A stretch of DNA of 64,000 nucleotides from Hahella sp. (GCA_028280065.1 JANQMN010000105.1:1-64000), one strand, 5' to 3'; numbered from the stretch's first letter, positions 45,168 to 55,327 are shown. The notes: generated from the letters alone by a model not told the origin. Program-made: numbers and translations.

Positions 45168-47168
45168 CTAAATAATTCTAAATTCACTGACAAGCTGGGT
45201 CTGTTCATGTGCACTGCGTTCAAGTTTTTCGATTATTACCGTATTTTTTTCCGCATTGAGAACCAGTGCTTCTGCAGAGTCGGCGATGGCGACGATATTT
45301 TCTCCGACTTCTTTAGTGACAGCTTGTTGTTCAACCGAAGCTGTAGAAATCTGAGCGCTCATATCACTGATTCTTTGTAGTGATTTGACCATACTGTTCA
45401 ATGAATCACTGGTCCTTTCCGCAAGCTTTACCACATCTTGTGCTAATTCTTGATTAGCCTGCATTCGTTTGACTGCCAGATTTGATTTATCCTGAAGCTG
45501 ATCGATCATGCCGTAGATTTCCTCTGTGGACTGCCGCGTTCTGCTAGCAAGGTTTCGTACTTCGTCCGCGACTACAGAAAAACCTCGTCCCTGTTCTCCG
45601 GCTCTTGCAGATTCGATCGCCGCGTTTAGGGCAAGGAGGTTGGTCTGGTCAGCTATGCTTTGTATGACGCTTAGAATAGAACCAATTTTTTCTGATTCGT
45701 GCTGCAGCGTTACAACTTTCTGTGTGGCATCATGAAGCGCTGTATCGAGCTTGTTGATGGCTTGTACAGCGCTTGCCATATGCCCTTGGTTCTCGATAGC
45801 CGATTCGTTCACTTCGCTGACTTCCGCATTCGAACCTTCGGCATTTTGGGCAACTTCCTCCACTGCGCTCTGCAACTCGGTAGTCGCCGTAGCTACCAGT
45901 TCTGTCTGATCACGTTGATTCCTTAGTTCGGCTATGGAATTACTTGTCACCTCTTCAGTGTTTTCCACCGCGAGCATTACCTCATCAGAGGCTCCCCTTA
46001 TCTGTCGGATAACTCGCGTAAACTTCTCTACGAAGTTATTGATTTCCTCACCTATCATGCCAAACTCATCTTGGTTCTTGTTGTGGATTCGATGGCTTAA
46101 GTCTCCAAGCGCGAATGCCCGCAACACAGTCAAAGTACGTTTCAACGGTTTTCGAATGCTGGTAACAACACTAACTCCGGTTATTCCCGCTATTAACGCA
46201 GCGATTAGGCCTACACCTAGCATTTGATTCTGACTGCTAATTCGATTTGATTCCGCGTTTGCTGCAGCTTCGCTTGAAATCTTCGCTGCCAAGCGACTAA
46301 GTTCTTTAAGTGCATCGTCCACTTGATTCACTAGCAGGGCTATTTCTTGCAAAAGAATCTTACTGTTTGAATCAACTTCTATTAAGCCTGCTTTAAGTGC
46401 GTATAGCCCTTCATCGTTTTCAACGGCTTTCTCAACAAACGGTAGGTAGTAACTCAGTTTACTGGCTACATCAGGGGAGGTTTGCTGAAGAATATCTATT
46501 CTTGATTTCATTTCGGTCAGGCGGTCTTTTTGTAATACTAGAGAGGCTTCCAGGTCAGGAATATCTGAAAAACCAAGTATGGCCCCTACAGAAGCACTAA
46601 CTCCGTTACCCTGCTGCTGGTAGTATTGCGCTTCGAGAATAAGGGTTTCGTCAATAGCTGAAAGGTCGAAAATTGCATCTGTAACGTCGGATTCGAAGAA
46701 TGACCACTCTTCGTTGAACAGTCTGAGACCTTCCACGAGTTGTATTTTCCGGGAAATACCTTCTTCGTGAAGAGTCAATTGTTCACTAATTTGGCTGCTG
46801 ATCTTGCTGATTTTTGGTTGAATGCTTTCCAGATGCTGTAGCCAGTCTCCTTTATCACTGGCGATTTCCGCAAGACTGGTCAGCTCTTCTTGGAGGCTTT
46901 TGTTGGTGGATAGGATTCTCTGTCGATAACTTCCGACAGTTTCGAGAGAATCCTGAATGGCATGTTGCATTAGGTATTTGTTGATATTTAGCAGGTGTAC
47001 GCGGATTTGGCTGATATTTTGTTGGGCTGGGAAAACCTGTTTTGTAATTCGGTCAAAATTGTCAGCTGCTTTACGTTGGCTGCTTACGGACAGGCTTATG
47101 ATAGCCATGATTAGTAATGCTAAAACGGCAAAGCCACCGATAACTCTTAGAACGACTGTAATTCGCAT
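45168..47168 (-). CDS. Methyl-accepting chemotaxis protein
   Basis: The 666-residue receptor has a first membrane helix at about 10-28 ([18 protein letters not shown]), a periplasmic sensor of about 280 mostly helical residues, a second helix near 320-342, a HAMP domain to about 400, and the signalling hairpin tip [20 protein letters not shown]. The long helical sensor suggests a helical bimodular type. Its place inside the sugar cluster, next to binding proteins, suggests a ligand from the same substrate, directly or through a loaded binding protein. It has no cluster operator in front. Confidence 0.93.
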   Translation of the reverse strand: MRITVVLRVIGGFAVLALLIMAIISLSVSSQRKAADNFDRITKQVFPAQQNISQIRVHLLNINKYLMQHAIQDSLETVGSYRQRILSTNKSLQEELTSLAEIASDKGDWLQHLESIQPKISKISSQISEQLTLHEEGISRKIQLVEGLRLFNEEWSFFESDVTDAIFDLSAIDETLILEAQYYQQQGNGVSASVGAILGFSDIPDLEASLVLQKDRLTEMKSRIDILQQTSPDVASKLSYYLPFVEKAVENDEGLYALKAGLIEVDSNSKILLQEIALLVNQVDDALKELSRLAAKISSEAAANAESNRISSQNQMLGVGLIAALIAGITGVSVVTSIRKPLKRTLTVLRAFALGDLSHRIHNKNQDEFGMIGEEINNFVEKFTRVIRQIRGASDEVMLAVENTEEVTSNSIAELRNQRDQTELVATATTELQSAVEEVAQNAEGSNAEVSEVNESAIENQGHMASAVQAINKLDTALHDATQKVVTLQHESEKIGSILSVIQSIADQTNLLALNAAIESARAGEQGRGFSVVADEVRNLASRTRQSTEEIYGMIDQLQDKSNLAVKRMQANQELAQDVVKLAERTSDSLNSMVKSLQRISDMSAQISTASVEQQAVTKEVGENIVAIADSAEALVLNAEKNTVIIEKLERSAHEQTQLVSEFRII

Positions 47169-47224
47169 GATCTAACACCTTTGACTGCAGAATCGGTTAG
47201 CACTTGGTTATGACAAAAGTTGGG

Positions 47225-48838
47225 TTAATCCAATTCGGCAAAAAGAGCCTGGTAGGGAGGTAAAATCGCTTCATTGGCGTTTATAGTTCCGTTAAAGCCG
47301 CTATCGGTAAGTAGGTGAGTTTCTTCTAACTCCGATAAATCCACCTTTTGTTTCTCCATGGTTAAGTTAACCAGCACCAATAGTTTTTGATGATGGTTTT
47401 CTCTGACGAGTCCCATACATTGACCTGATCCTTTGAAAATACTTATTGATCCGTCAGATAGTGCCGGTTGTTTGTTGCGCCAACGAATGAAAATCTTTAG
47501 TTTCTGTAATGTTGAGCTTTTTTCCTGTTGCTCGGAAACGGCTAGTGGCAAGTGATCTTGATCAATCATTAGCCAGGGTTTAGTCGGTGTAAATCCGGCG
47601 TTAGGCATGGCGTTATTCCACGGCATTGGCGTGCGACAACCATCTCGCCCCTTAATGTCAGGCCACATAGCGATACCATAAGGATCTTGAAGTTCGTCAA
47701 ATTGTAGATTGGCTTCCGGCAGCCCCAATTCTTCTCCTTGATAGATGCAAACGGTGCCTCGTAGTGACAACAGCAACGCAAACGCTGCTAACGCAAATTC
47801 TTTGCTGGCAACTCCTTCGTTCCAACGGCTCGTAACTCTCGGGACATCATGGTTACTGAAGGCCCAACACGGCCAACCGCCGCCAATAATTGACTCGGTG
47901 CGCTCTATAACGTTTCGAATGTAGTCAACGGAATTATTCTCCTGAAGAAAGTCGAATGAATAGGCCATGTGGAGGCGGTCATCAGTGGTATATTCAGCCA
48001 TTAACTCCAATGGCTTATCATCGAAAATTTCTCCTACCGAAGTGGTGTCGCCAAATTCATCCAGCAGTTCTCTTATTTGGCGGAGAAAGCTGAGATTTTC
48101 CGGTTGACTAATGTCGAATTGGTGACGCTGCATTGCATAAGGATTTTTTTCGGGAACGCCTGGATTTGAACTGTTTTTTGCAGCTATTAAAGGATTATCC
48201 TGCAGGCTTTGGTGGTGAAAGAACATATTGACGACATCAAACCGAAAACCGTCTACTCCAAGCTCAAGCCAGAATCTCATATTGTCTAAATGCGCTTGCC
48301 GAACGGCCGGATTATGAAAGTTCAGGTCTGGCTGCGATGCTAGAAAGTTGTGGAGATAATACTGTTGCCGGGACGGTTCCCATTCCCAGGCGGATCCACC
48401 AAAAATGGACAACCAATTATTGGGCGCCTTTCCTTCATTGGGGGCGGCCCAAACAAACCAGTCTGCCTTTGCATTATCCCGCGATCTTCTGCTTTCTTTG
48501 AACCAAGGGTGCTGGTCAGAAGAATGGCTTAATACCTGGTCAATCAGCACCTTTAAGCCGAAGTCATGGGCCTTGGTCAGTAACTCCCGGAAATCATCCA
48601 GCGTACCAAACATTGGGTCAATATTTCTGTAGTCAGCGACGTCATATCCAAAGTCCTTCATTGGCGACGTAAAAATCGGCGAAATCCATATTCCGTCCAC
48701 TCCAAGGTCTGATATATAGTCAAGCTTTTCAGTGATACCGCGTATATCTCCGAGACCATCGCCGTTGGAGTCCATAAAGCTTCTTGGATAAATCTGGTAA
48801 ATTATTGCACCTTTCCACCAGGGAAGACCTGCCGACAT
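47225..48838 (-). CDS. GH13 alpha-glucosidase (GH13_23-like)
   Basis: The 537-residue cytoplasmic enzyme has the GH13 triad: Asp 201 in GFRFDVVN, Glu 270 in SVGEIF and Asp 331 in FSNHDVPR. Length and opening (WWKGAIIYQIYPRSFMDSNGDG) fit the exo-alpha-glucosidases of Halomonas and Xanthomonas (subfamily 23), which act on alpha-glucosides with small aglycones and can transglucosylate. There is no signal peptide. An exact operator, a worn operator and a long palindrome lie within 140 bases upstream. Confidence 0.92.
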   Translation of the reverse strand: MSAGLPWWKGAIIYQIYPRSFMDSNGDGLGDIRGITEKLDYISDLGVDGIWISPIFTSPMKDFGYDVADYRNIDPMFGTLDDFRELLTKAHDFGLKVLIDQVLSHSSDQHPWFKESRRSRDNAKADWFVWAAPNEGKAPNNWLSIFGGSAWEWEPSRQQYYLHNFLASQPDLNFHNPAVRQAHLDNMRFWLELGVDGFRFDVVNMFFHHQSLQDNPLIAAKNSSNPGVPEKNPYAMQRHQFDISQPENLSFLRQIRELLDEFGDTTSVGEIFDDKPLELMAEYTTDDRLHMAYSFDFLQENNSVDYIRNVIERTESIIGGGWPCWAFSNHDVPRVTSRWNEGVASKEFALAAFALLLSLRGTVCIYQGEELGLPEANLQFDELQDPYGIAMWPDIKGRDGCRTPMPWNNAMPNAGFTPTKPWLMIDQDHLPLAVSEQQEKSSTLQKLKIFIRWRNKQPALSDGSISIFKGSGQCMGLVRENHHQKLLVLVNLTMEKQKVDLSELEETHLLTDSGFNGTINANEAILPPYQALFAELD

Positions 48839-48917
48839 TAATCTGCTCCTTGTTAGCTGTATCGGTTAATTTTTTGGGATTGGCAGTAGTAAAATTCAGC
48901 TCTTTTTTAACCTCGTA

Positions 48918-48949
48918 TGACATCTCATATTTTGAAGTCAAAATATGAG
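48918..48949. promoter_or_regulatory. Worn operator fused to a 12-base-arm palindrome
   Basis: TGACATCTCA at 48918-48927 is one base from the cluster operator. It overlaps CTCATATTTTGA at 48924-48935, which is perfectly inverted as TCAAAATATGAG at 48938-48949. The palindrome lies 85-111 bases before the GH13 start and is likely a protein-binding site in its promoter region. Confidence 0.6.
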
Positions 48950-48969
48950 GTAGCTTATTAAAATAAATA

Positions 48970-48979
48970 TGACATGTCA
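48970..48979. promoter_or_regulatory. Operator TGACATGTCA before GH13
   Basis: An exact site in the context ATGACATGTCACAT, 132 bases upstream of the GH13 start. Confidence 0.8.
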
Positions 48980-49026
48980 CATTAAATTTTGCTATGATTC
49001 ATGATGCCTAATGAATGCTTATTTTT

Positions 49027-49051
49027 AGCCGTAAGGATTGCGGCTTTTTTT
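49027..49051 (+). terminator. Rightward terminator without an upstream gene
   Basis: AGCCG at 49027-49031 pairs with CGGCT at 49041-49045 and runs into seven T residues and then CTTTTTT. It is U-tailed only on the plus strand, yet the nearest plus-strand gene ends at 45090. A short plus-strand RNA starting near the operator at 48970 would end here. Confidence 0.6.
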
Positions 49052-49149
49052 CTTTTTTACGCTTAGCCATACCCTATGGCTAGTCAATATATCGACTAAC
49101 GCACAGGGTTGTCGGGTGAAAACACTTTCATGCTTTTATTGAATAATCT

Positions 49150-50352
49150 TTATAAAGAAAAGGATTTCCTTCGACTGATATCTAGGCGATCCACAGCTTT
49201 CTTCAAGTCCCCGTCCTCTAAAAATTCGGTAATAATTTTCACCGCCTGCTTTTCAAAGGCTGGATTTGTATCTCGATCAAAATATTGGCTGACACCTAAG
49301 GTGTTGGAGAGCAATTTGAAACCTTCCCTTAAAAAGTTATCTTCTCCTGCCTGACTATCACGGTGCGGCGGTAAATATCCCAAAGCCTTGTTTAGCCGGG
49401 TTTGGGTATCTGCGCGGGAGATGAATAGCATAAAGTCTTTTGCCGGGCCTTTGTTCTTGGAAATTTCTGGAATCATAAATATATCCACAGGAGCTTCTTC
49501 ATACTCCTGTCCAAAATGTATTTTGGGAAATGGTGCAAAACCTATTTCAGACTTTATTTGCTCTGGAATAGAGTTAACGGCAAAATTTCCGATTAGGGTA
49601 TAGCCAGCCTGGGCACGAAATACAAGCGGCAATACCTCATTCCAGTCGAGCTGTGAAATTTCAGGTGTGAAGTATTGATTATCAGTGAGATGTTTAAGGT
49701 GTTCCAGGACGTTTAGAACGCGAGGGTCGGCAAATGTGGTACTTCCATCCAGCAGTTTTAGGTGAAAATCCAGGCCATTCAAACGTAAGTTAAGGTAGTC
49801 AAACCAGCCTGCCGAAGGCCAGTAGTGTTTTGCTCCCAGGGCTACACAGTGGACATGTTTGGTTTTCAGGATCTTGCACTGTTGCAGTAACTCTTGCCAC
49901 GTAGCCGCCGGCCCTCCAATTGGATTGATTAGCGATCTGTTATAGTAAAGCCCCCAGTGATAGTACGAATACGGTATTCCATATACAGAACCTTCATATT
50001 CTACGACGTTTTTGACATGACTGAGTTTTTCATCAAGCTTTTCCTCTTTCCAGAGATCATCTAAAGCGTGAATCTGACCTTTTGCAACAAACTGAAATAA
50101 GCGATTGCTTCCTTGCCAGTAAAGAACGTCGGGGGTTCGATTTCCCGCTAACCAGCCGGGTAGGTCTTCTTTGTAATCGGTATCAGATCGAGGAATCACT
50201 CGAATCTTAGTGCCGGTTTCCCGCGTGAACTCTCGAAAGATGGTTTCATACGCCTCCCGTTGATAAGGCGTAACCAGTAGGCCGACGGTAATCGTCTCTG
50301 CCGTCAAAGGAAAGCTTAGCCACAATAATAAATGAAGAGCAAAGTATCTCAT
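49150..50352 (-). CDS. Sugar ABC transporter substrate-binding protein 3
   Basis: The third paralogue has 400 residues with a signal peptide (RYFALHLLLWLSFPLTAE). Shared blocks are SYYHWGLYYNRSL, GAKHYWPSAGWFDYLNLR, EEAPVDIFMIP and YFDRDTNPAF. Its WHWG/SYYHWG variation at the aromatic cleft suggests a related but not identical ligand. An operator-like site lies 220 bases upstream and lacI 1 follows upstream in the same direction, so it could be partly co-transcribed with the regulator. Confidence 0.9.
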   Translation of the reverse strand: MRYFALHLLLWLSFPLTAETITVGLLVTPYQREAYETIFREFTRETGTKIRVIPRSDTDYKEDLPGWLAGNRTPDVLYWQGSNRLFQFVAKGQIHALDDLWKEEKLDEKLSHVKNVVEYEGSVYGIPYSYYHWGLYYNRSLINPIGGPAATWQELLQQCKILKTKHVHCVALGAKHYWPSAGWFDYLNLRLNGLDFHLKLLDGSTTFADPRVLNVLEHLKHLTDNQYFTPEISQLDWNEVLPLVFRAQAGYTLIGNFAVNSIPEQIKSEIGFAPFPKIHFGQEYEEAPVDIFMIPEISKNKGPAKDFMLFISRADTQTRLNKALGYLPPHRDSQAGEDNFLREGFKLLSNTLGVSQYFDRDTNPAFEKQAVKIITEFLEDGDLKKAVDRLDISRRKSFSL

Positions 50353-50572
50353 GTTGCCACTCCTAACACGCTAGCAGGAAGACTTGCGGGCCGATTCTAG
50401 CGCTGCCAAAGGTGTATGGATACCACCTTCAACCATGATGGTAGTAAAGATAGTGGGAAAGATACCGGAGAGAAAAGAAGCCTAAGTGCTAGAGAAACTA
50501 CCCGATAGTCACGCATTGAGTTGCCCTGCTAAAGTTAATAGTACTTTTATAGACCCTTTTTGGGACATGTCA

Positions 50573-50582
50573 AATTTGGTGC
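50573..50582. promoter_or_regulatory. Near-match operator before binding protein 3
   Basis: GGACATGTCA differs from the exact operator at one base and lies between the lacI 1 stop and binding protein 3. Confidence 0.6.
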
Positions 50583-50672
50583 ATAGGCAAGGATTTGACA
50601 GCGAAAATTCTGATCTTCCCAAAATTTTCGCTAGCGTATTCGGTGAATACGAATTAAGTTTGAACTCTCTTT

Positions 50673-51674
50673 TTATGTCGAATCTCTTTCCAGCACCTCC
50701 GGCTGAATCCATAAGGGCCTATACTTCTTATCCGGATTTTCCAGTAATTTCTGAAGCTGCTTAAAAGCGCAAACGCCAAGTCCGTACTGATCGATACTTA
50801 CCGTCGTAAGTTTTGGGTCAACATATTCCCCTAACCGAATTCCGTCGTAACCTATTACTTTTACTTTGCTTGGCATCCGAATCCCGGAATCCTTGCAGGC
50901 TCTTAATACGCCCACCGCAATAATATCGTTATAACAAAAAATTCCATCTATCTTTCTATTACGTCTGAGTAGACGTGTTGCTGCTGCATAGCCCCCTATG
51001 TCGTTAGGTTCGGTAAGCTCGATATCACTCTCTTTCAGCGAATACCCCTTTGCCTCCAAGCCCTTTTTGAAGCCCATTAGGCGCCTTACTTTCTGGGTTT
51101 CTCTGGAGGGATCAAGTCGGCCTATATAACCAAAGTTAGTGCAGCCTTTCTCAATCAAATGCTTCGCGGCAAGTTCTCCTCCAACTTTGTTTTTTGACTG
51201 CACGGAAGCTGCGTATTGAAAGTTGGCAGGTCTATTAATCAATACAAGCGGAAGGTAAGGCTTCGCAACGCTTTTAAGGAAATCTCCGTCGGAGCGATTT
51301 GAAAATATAATAATTCCGTCTACAGGCTGTTTTGCAAGAGATAAAATGGCTTTCTTCTCTAATGCCAAGTCATTGTCGGTATTACAAAGTAGAACGTTGT
51401 AGCCATTGCTGTTTGCCTGATCAAATACGGCACGGGCGAAACCTGGAAAAAAAGGATTTGAGATGTCGGCCAGTACTAATCCGAAAGTGGCTGTTTTCTG
51501 GCTGACAAGTGCCTTCGCAGTATTAGTCGCAATGTATCCTAGTTCATCAATTGCCTTTTGAACCCGGTCTTGAGTTCCGGGCCTTACGCCTGGCAGTTCA
51601 TTTATAACCCTTGAAACAGTTTGACGAGAAACTCCCGCACGTTCTGCAACTTCTCGTATGTTGGCACGCTTCAT
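50673..51674 (-). CDS. LacI-family regulator 1 of the alpha-glycoside cluster
   Basis: The 333-residue protein has the LacI head (NIREVAERAGVSRQTVSRVI) and an effector domain ending RPLWIQPEVLERDST. It is a close paralogue of regulator 2 (55587) over its whole length. The hinge reads YIATNTAKALVSQK instead of the usual PNxxARxL, which may go with the AT-centred operator TGACATGTCA. No operator was seen within 350 bases upstream of its own start, so it may be expressed constitutively. Confidence 0.93.
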   Translation of the reverse strand: MKRANIREVAERAGVSRQTVSRVINELPGVRPGTQDRVQKAIDELGYIATNTAKALVSQKTATFGLVLADISNPFFPGFARAVFDQANSNGYNVLLCNTDNDLALEKKAILSLAKQPVDGIIIFSNRSDGDFLKSVAKPYLPLVLINRPANFQYAASVQSKNKVGGELAAKHLIEKGCTNFGYIGRLDPSRETQKVRRLMGFKKGLEAKGYSLKESDIELTEPNDIGGYAAATRLLRRNRKIDGIFCYNDIIAVGVLRACKDSGIRMPSKVKVIGYDGIRLGEYVDPKLTTVSIDQYGLGVCAFKQLQKLLENPDKKYRPLWIQPEVLERDST

Positions 51675-52034
51675 CTAAAACTCGGTTGATACAAATACAG
51701 TGAAAAACTAACTATCAGAGTTTACACAATCAATTGAGTTCTTGGCAAAGCAGCCCCTTATTCTTGAGTCTTAAAAGGATCTTTCGCTTATTGTGAGTGT
51801 AAATAGGTTATGGTTATCTTTGTATGTTATACGAAACTGTAGAATTACTGTCTGGTTTTTTGTCCTGAAGCCGCATGGTGGCTTAAACTCTCTATGGAGT
51901 TTCATGCAGCGAGATCGGAATTTTGTGAAATTTCGTTACCTGCCAGTTCACTGGCTAATGCCACTGGTTTGGTAACACTTCCATGTGCAGCAGTAGTGTT
52001 GACGTAGAAAAATATGATTCAGGATTAGCGCCGT
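51675..52034. other. Interval of 360 bases between lacI 1 and the ATPase gene
   Basis: It must hold the lacI 1 promoter. AAGCC at 51869-51873 and GGCTT at 51881-51885 form a small hairpin without a T tract. I see no operator copy and no gene. Confidence 0.4.
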
Positions 52035-53117
52035 CTAGATCCTAACGGAAGCTCCGCTTTCATTAAATAAATGGCATTCGCTGATTTCAATTCCTAAGGG
52101 CACGACTCCCTTTCGGTTCAGCTCGGGATCTCCTTTCAGTTGAACCTTTACTCCATTGATCCGGCAATAATCACCGAATAGATAAGTGCAATGTCCAAGA
52201 CGTTCATACATGTTGCTTTGGAAGTGCAATTTAAAATCGGCCGTTTTGTCCAGGTGCATATGTTCGGGCCGGATTCCTAAAGTCAAAGATTTCCCTTTTA
52301 TGTGTGGATCGGTGACAGGGATATCGACTATTTGATCATCAGGTAAACGGATAGCCGCCTCTCCTTGAGTTTGACTGACAAGTTCAACAGGAATAAAGTT
52401 CATTTTCGGTGATCCAATGAACCCTGCCACGAAAATATTAGCCGGATAATAATAGAGGTCCATTGGTTTTCCGATTTGCTCTACTCTGCCGCTTCGTAAA
52501 ACAACAATTTTGTCTGCAAGCGTCATTGCCTCCACCTGATCATGCGTAACGTATATCATTGTGGTGGCTAGTTCTTCATGCAACTTTGACAGCTGAAGCC
52601 GCATTTCGACGCGTAGTTCGGCATCAAGGTTAGATAAGGGCTCATCGAACAAAAACACTTTAGGGTCACGAACAATTGCCCTCCCGATTGCAACGCGTTG
52701 CCGTTGTCCTCCCGATAAATCCTTCGGCTTACGATTCAACAGGCGTTGCAACTGTAAAGTTTGCGCGGCGATAGCAACTCTTTTTTCGATCTCCTCAACA
52801 GGAGCCCCATTCATTTTTAAGCCGAATCCCATATTCTCTGAAACAGTCATATGCGGGTATAACGCGTAGGATTGGAATACCATCGCAACTCCCCGTTGGG
52901 CAGGATCAATGTTGTTAACAGTTCTGTCCGCGATAGAAATCTCCCCATCGGAAATACTCTCCAAACCTGCTAAAAGTCTCAGCAAGGTTGATTTCCCGCA
53001 CCCTGAAGGGCCCACGAACACGACGAATTCGCCTTCTTCGATATCGAGGTCTACACCGTGAATTATCTGAGTATTGCCAAAACGCTTCGTTACGTTAGAG
53101 TATTGTATTGCCGCCAT
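52035..53117 (-). CDS. Carbohydrate ABC transporter ATPase (MsmK/UgpC type) 2
   Basis: The 360-residue ATPase has Walker [10 protein letters not shown], the signature [16 protein letters not shown], Walker [12 protein letters not shown] and a C-terminal TOBE region ([24 protein letters not shown]). It is similar to the cellobiose-locus ATPase. It is the last gene of the permease operon, 89 bases after the MalG-type gene, and should power import by all three binding proteins of this cluster. Confidence 0.95.
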   Translation of the reverse strand: MAAIQYSNVTKRFGNTQIIHGVDLDIEEGEFVVFVGPSGCGKSTLLRLLAGLESISDGEISIADRTVNNIDPAQRGVAMVFQSYALYPHMTVSENMGFGLKMNGAPVEEIEKRVAIAAQTLQLQRLLNRKPKDLSGGQRQRVAIGRAIVRDPKVFLFDEPLSNLDAELRVEMRLQLSKLHEELATTMIYVTHDQVEAMTLADKIVVLRSGRVEQIGKPMDLYYYPANIFVAGFIGSPKMNFIPVELVSQTQGEAAIRLPDDQIVDIPVTDPHIKGKSLTLGIRPEHMHLDKTADFKLHFQSNMYERLGHCTYLFGDYCRINGVKVQLKGDPELNRKGVVPLGIEISECHLFNESGASVRI

Positions 53118-53206
53118 CGATTATTTTTCCTGCCAAGTTGGTTACGGTAAATGGGTTTTGGCCGACAAGGCCTAGTACACTCCACTCCTGTGAAATTTGC
53201 ATATCC

Positions 53207-54058
53207 TCATCCCTTGGTGGCACCCAGGGTGAGGCCGGCAATGAAATGTCTTTGCATCATGAAAAATAAAGCAACCGGAGGGAGTGCCGCGACGATTGCG
53301 CCTGCGGAAATGAGCTGCCAAGAAGCTAGCCACTGACCCCTTAATGCGCTCAAACCTGCAGTAACGGGTCTAACCTCGTCACTTTGTACAAGTACCAGAG
53401 CCCAGAAAAAATCATTCCAAATGAAAGTAAATACAAGTACCGAAAGAGCTGCTAAAGCCGGCCTGACAAGAGGCAGTACAATAAACCAGAAGATTTTGAA
53501 TTCCGAAACTCCTTCGACACGGGCCGCTTCGATGAGTTCGGACGGTAGGCCAACAATAAAGTTGCGCATAAAAAGCGTGCAAAATCCGGTTTGAAAGGCA
53601 ATATGAAACATAATCAAAGCCCAGTGCGTATCATAGATACCCAATTGAATGGTTAGATCTCGAACCGGGATCATAAGTATCTGAAATGGAACAAAATTCC
53701 CACCAATAAACATGGCGAATAGCCATACGTTGGATTTAAATTGATACTTTGCGAGGGCAAATCCTGCGAGCGTGGAAAGAGCTACAGCTCCAGCGACTGA
53801 GGGTAGGGTTATCAACAAGCTATTGAACATATACTGCGCCATGGGAGTGGAAGTAAATACCATGGTGTAGTTTTCCACGAAGTTCCACTCGGTGGGCAAT
53901 CCCCAATAGTTACCGGCGTTGATATCCGCAAGGGAACGCACCGAGGTTGCCATAACAGCCATTAGTGGCAATAGCCATAATACGATTGAAACAGGCAATG
54001 CAATACGGTAACTAATATTGACGCCGAAAGATGCCTTAGCAATGGGTTGAGGAAACAT
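53207..54058 (-). CDS. Sugar ABC transporter permease, MalG type 2
   Basis: The 283-residue subunit has six predicted membrane helices, the EAA loop EAARVEGVSEFKIFWFIVLP near residue 180 and the C-terminal RHFIAGLTLGATKG. Its ATG overlaps the partner's stop (TAATG), so translation is coupled. Confidence 0.93.
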   Translation of the reverse strand: MFPQPIAKASFGVNISYRIALPVSIVLWLLPLMAVMATSVRSLADINAGNYWGLPTEWNFVENYTMVFTSTPMAQYMFNSLLITLPSVAGAVALSTLAGFALAKYQFKSNVWLFAMFIGGNFVPFQILMIPVRDLTIQLGIYDTHWALIMFHIAFQTGFCTLFMRNFIVGLPSELIEAARVEGVSEFKIFWFIVLPLVRPALAALSVLVFTFIWNDFFWALVLVQSDEVRPVTAGLSALRGQWLASWQLISAGAIVAALPPVALFFMMQRHFIAGLTLGATKG

Positions 54059-54984
54059 TATTTTTCACTCCTGATCATTCGCCACAAAAAGTAAGCAATA
54101 TAAATATCCATAATGAGAAACAGCACCACTGCCACGGAAGCGCCAAAACCCATGCGGTAGTTAAAGATAGACTCTTCATACATCATATACGCCAGGACTG
54201 TGGAACTGCCCCAGGGCCCCCCGGCTGTCATGGTGGCAACCAGGTCAAAACTTCTTAAAGCCCCGATTACCGTGACTACGATGGCAATAAAGGTTGCAGG
54301 TTTAAGCTGCGGCAACACAACGTACCAAAGCATTTTTAGACCTCTCGAACCATCTAACCGGGCAGCTTCGAGTTGTTCCGGGTCAAGATTATTTAAGCCG
54401 GTTAAGTAAAGAATCATGCAATAGGCGATCTGTGGCCACAGCCCGGCTGCAACGATGCCGTATGTTACATACTGCTCGTTAGCCAGAATGCTGACCGAGT
54501 CACCCCCGAACCAGCTAATAACGATGTTTAAGAGCCCAAAACTTGGATCATAGAACCAGGAAAACACGAGCCCTACGACAACCTGAGAAATAACAAAAGG
54601 AAAAAAGAACAACGCTTTTACCATTCTGATGCCATAAACCTGCTGATTAAGAAACAGAGCGATCATTAGGCCGAGCGGTGGAGCAAGCATGAATAGAACC
54701 AGCCAGATAACATTGTTTATCAGAGCCGTGCGAAATTCTTTAGAGCCTAGAAGTTGTGAATAGTTGTCCAGGCCCACCCAAGTCTTCTCTCCGATCCCGT
54801 CCCACTGGAAGAACGACAGCCATATGCTGTCTAGAATTGGATAGACAACGTAAATGGTAAAAATTACCAGGGCAGGTAAAAGAAATATCCAAGGGGCTGC
54901 TTTTTTGCTAATCCGAAAGTCGCTTTTTTTACTTATCCAAGCTCTAGAGTTGGAAAGGGCCTGGGAATTACCGGTGATATTCAT
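54058..54984 (-). CDS. Sugar ABC transporter permease, MalF type 2
   Basis: The 308-residue subunit opens with about 25 polar residues, then APWIFLLPALVIFTIYVVYP as first helix, and carries the EAA loop LEAARLDGSRGLKMLWYVVL near residue 215. It is first in the permease-permease-ATPase operon, with an exact operator 188 bases upstream. No binding-protein gene is in this operon; three lie elsewhere in the cluster. Confidence 0.93.
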   Translation of the reverse strand: MNITGNSQALSNSRAWISKKSDFRISKKAAPWIFLLPALVIFTIYVVYPILDSIWLSFFQWDGIGEKTWVGLDNYSQLLGSKEFRTALINNVIWLVLFMLAPPLGLMIALFLNQQVYGIRMVKALFFFPFVISQVVVGLVFSWFYDPSFGLLNIVISWFGGDSVSILANEQYVTYGIVAAGLWPQIAYCMILYLTGLNNLDPEQLEAARLDGSRGLKMLWYVVLPQLKPATFIAIVVTVIGALRSFDLVATMTAGGPWGSSTVLAYMMYEESIFNYRMGFGASVAVVLFLIMDIYIAYFLWRMIRSEK

Positions 54985-55171
54985 TGTTGTTTTCTCTCGG
55001 CTAGTTGTTTTTGCCGTTTTCTTGAGTCGACTTCAGACGGCTTGATCAATAACCCTGTTTCTGTTGGAACGGAGTTTTGCCTAAATTGCTGAATGGAAGT
55101 ATTTCGAGTGGTCATCGTTAAGTCTTTTCATCTGGCGTATGTTTATTTTCGAGGGTCTAGAAAATACAATA

Positions 55172-55181
55172 TGACATGTCA
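55172..55181. promoter_or_regulatory. Operator TGACATGTCA before the ABC permease operon
   Basis: An exact site in the context ATGACATGTCACAT, 188 bases before the first permease gene. The interval 54985-55586 also holds a leftward terminator, a near-match operator and no supported gene. Confidence 0.8.
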
Positions 55182-55253
55182 CATTTCAACTTGATATTCT
55201 GAACAACGCCTTGGCTTTTGATTTGAAACAAATTGAATATGTTGTCACAAATA

Positions 55254-55281
55254 AGAAAAAGAGGCCGCCGTTAGGCAGCCT
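55254..55281 (-). terminator. Leftward terminator without an upstream gene
   Basis: AGGCCGCC at 55262-55269 pairs with GGCAGCCT at 55274-55281 (one mismatch, loop GTTA). Read leftward it is followed by CTTTTTCTT. No minus-strand gene ends here: upstream on that strand lies only the lacI 2 promoter region. It may shield the permease operon or end a short RNA. Confidence 0.6.
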
Positions 55282-55327
55282 TAAGGTCGCACTAGCCGCT
55301 ATTTCATGGCATGTGGAGATATTATTG

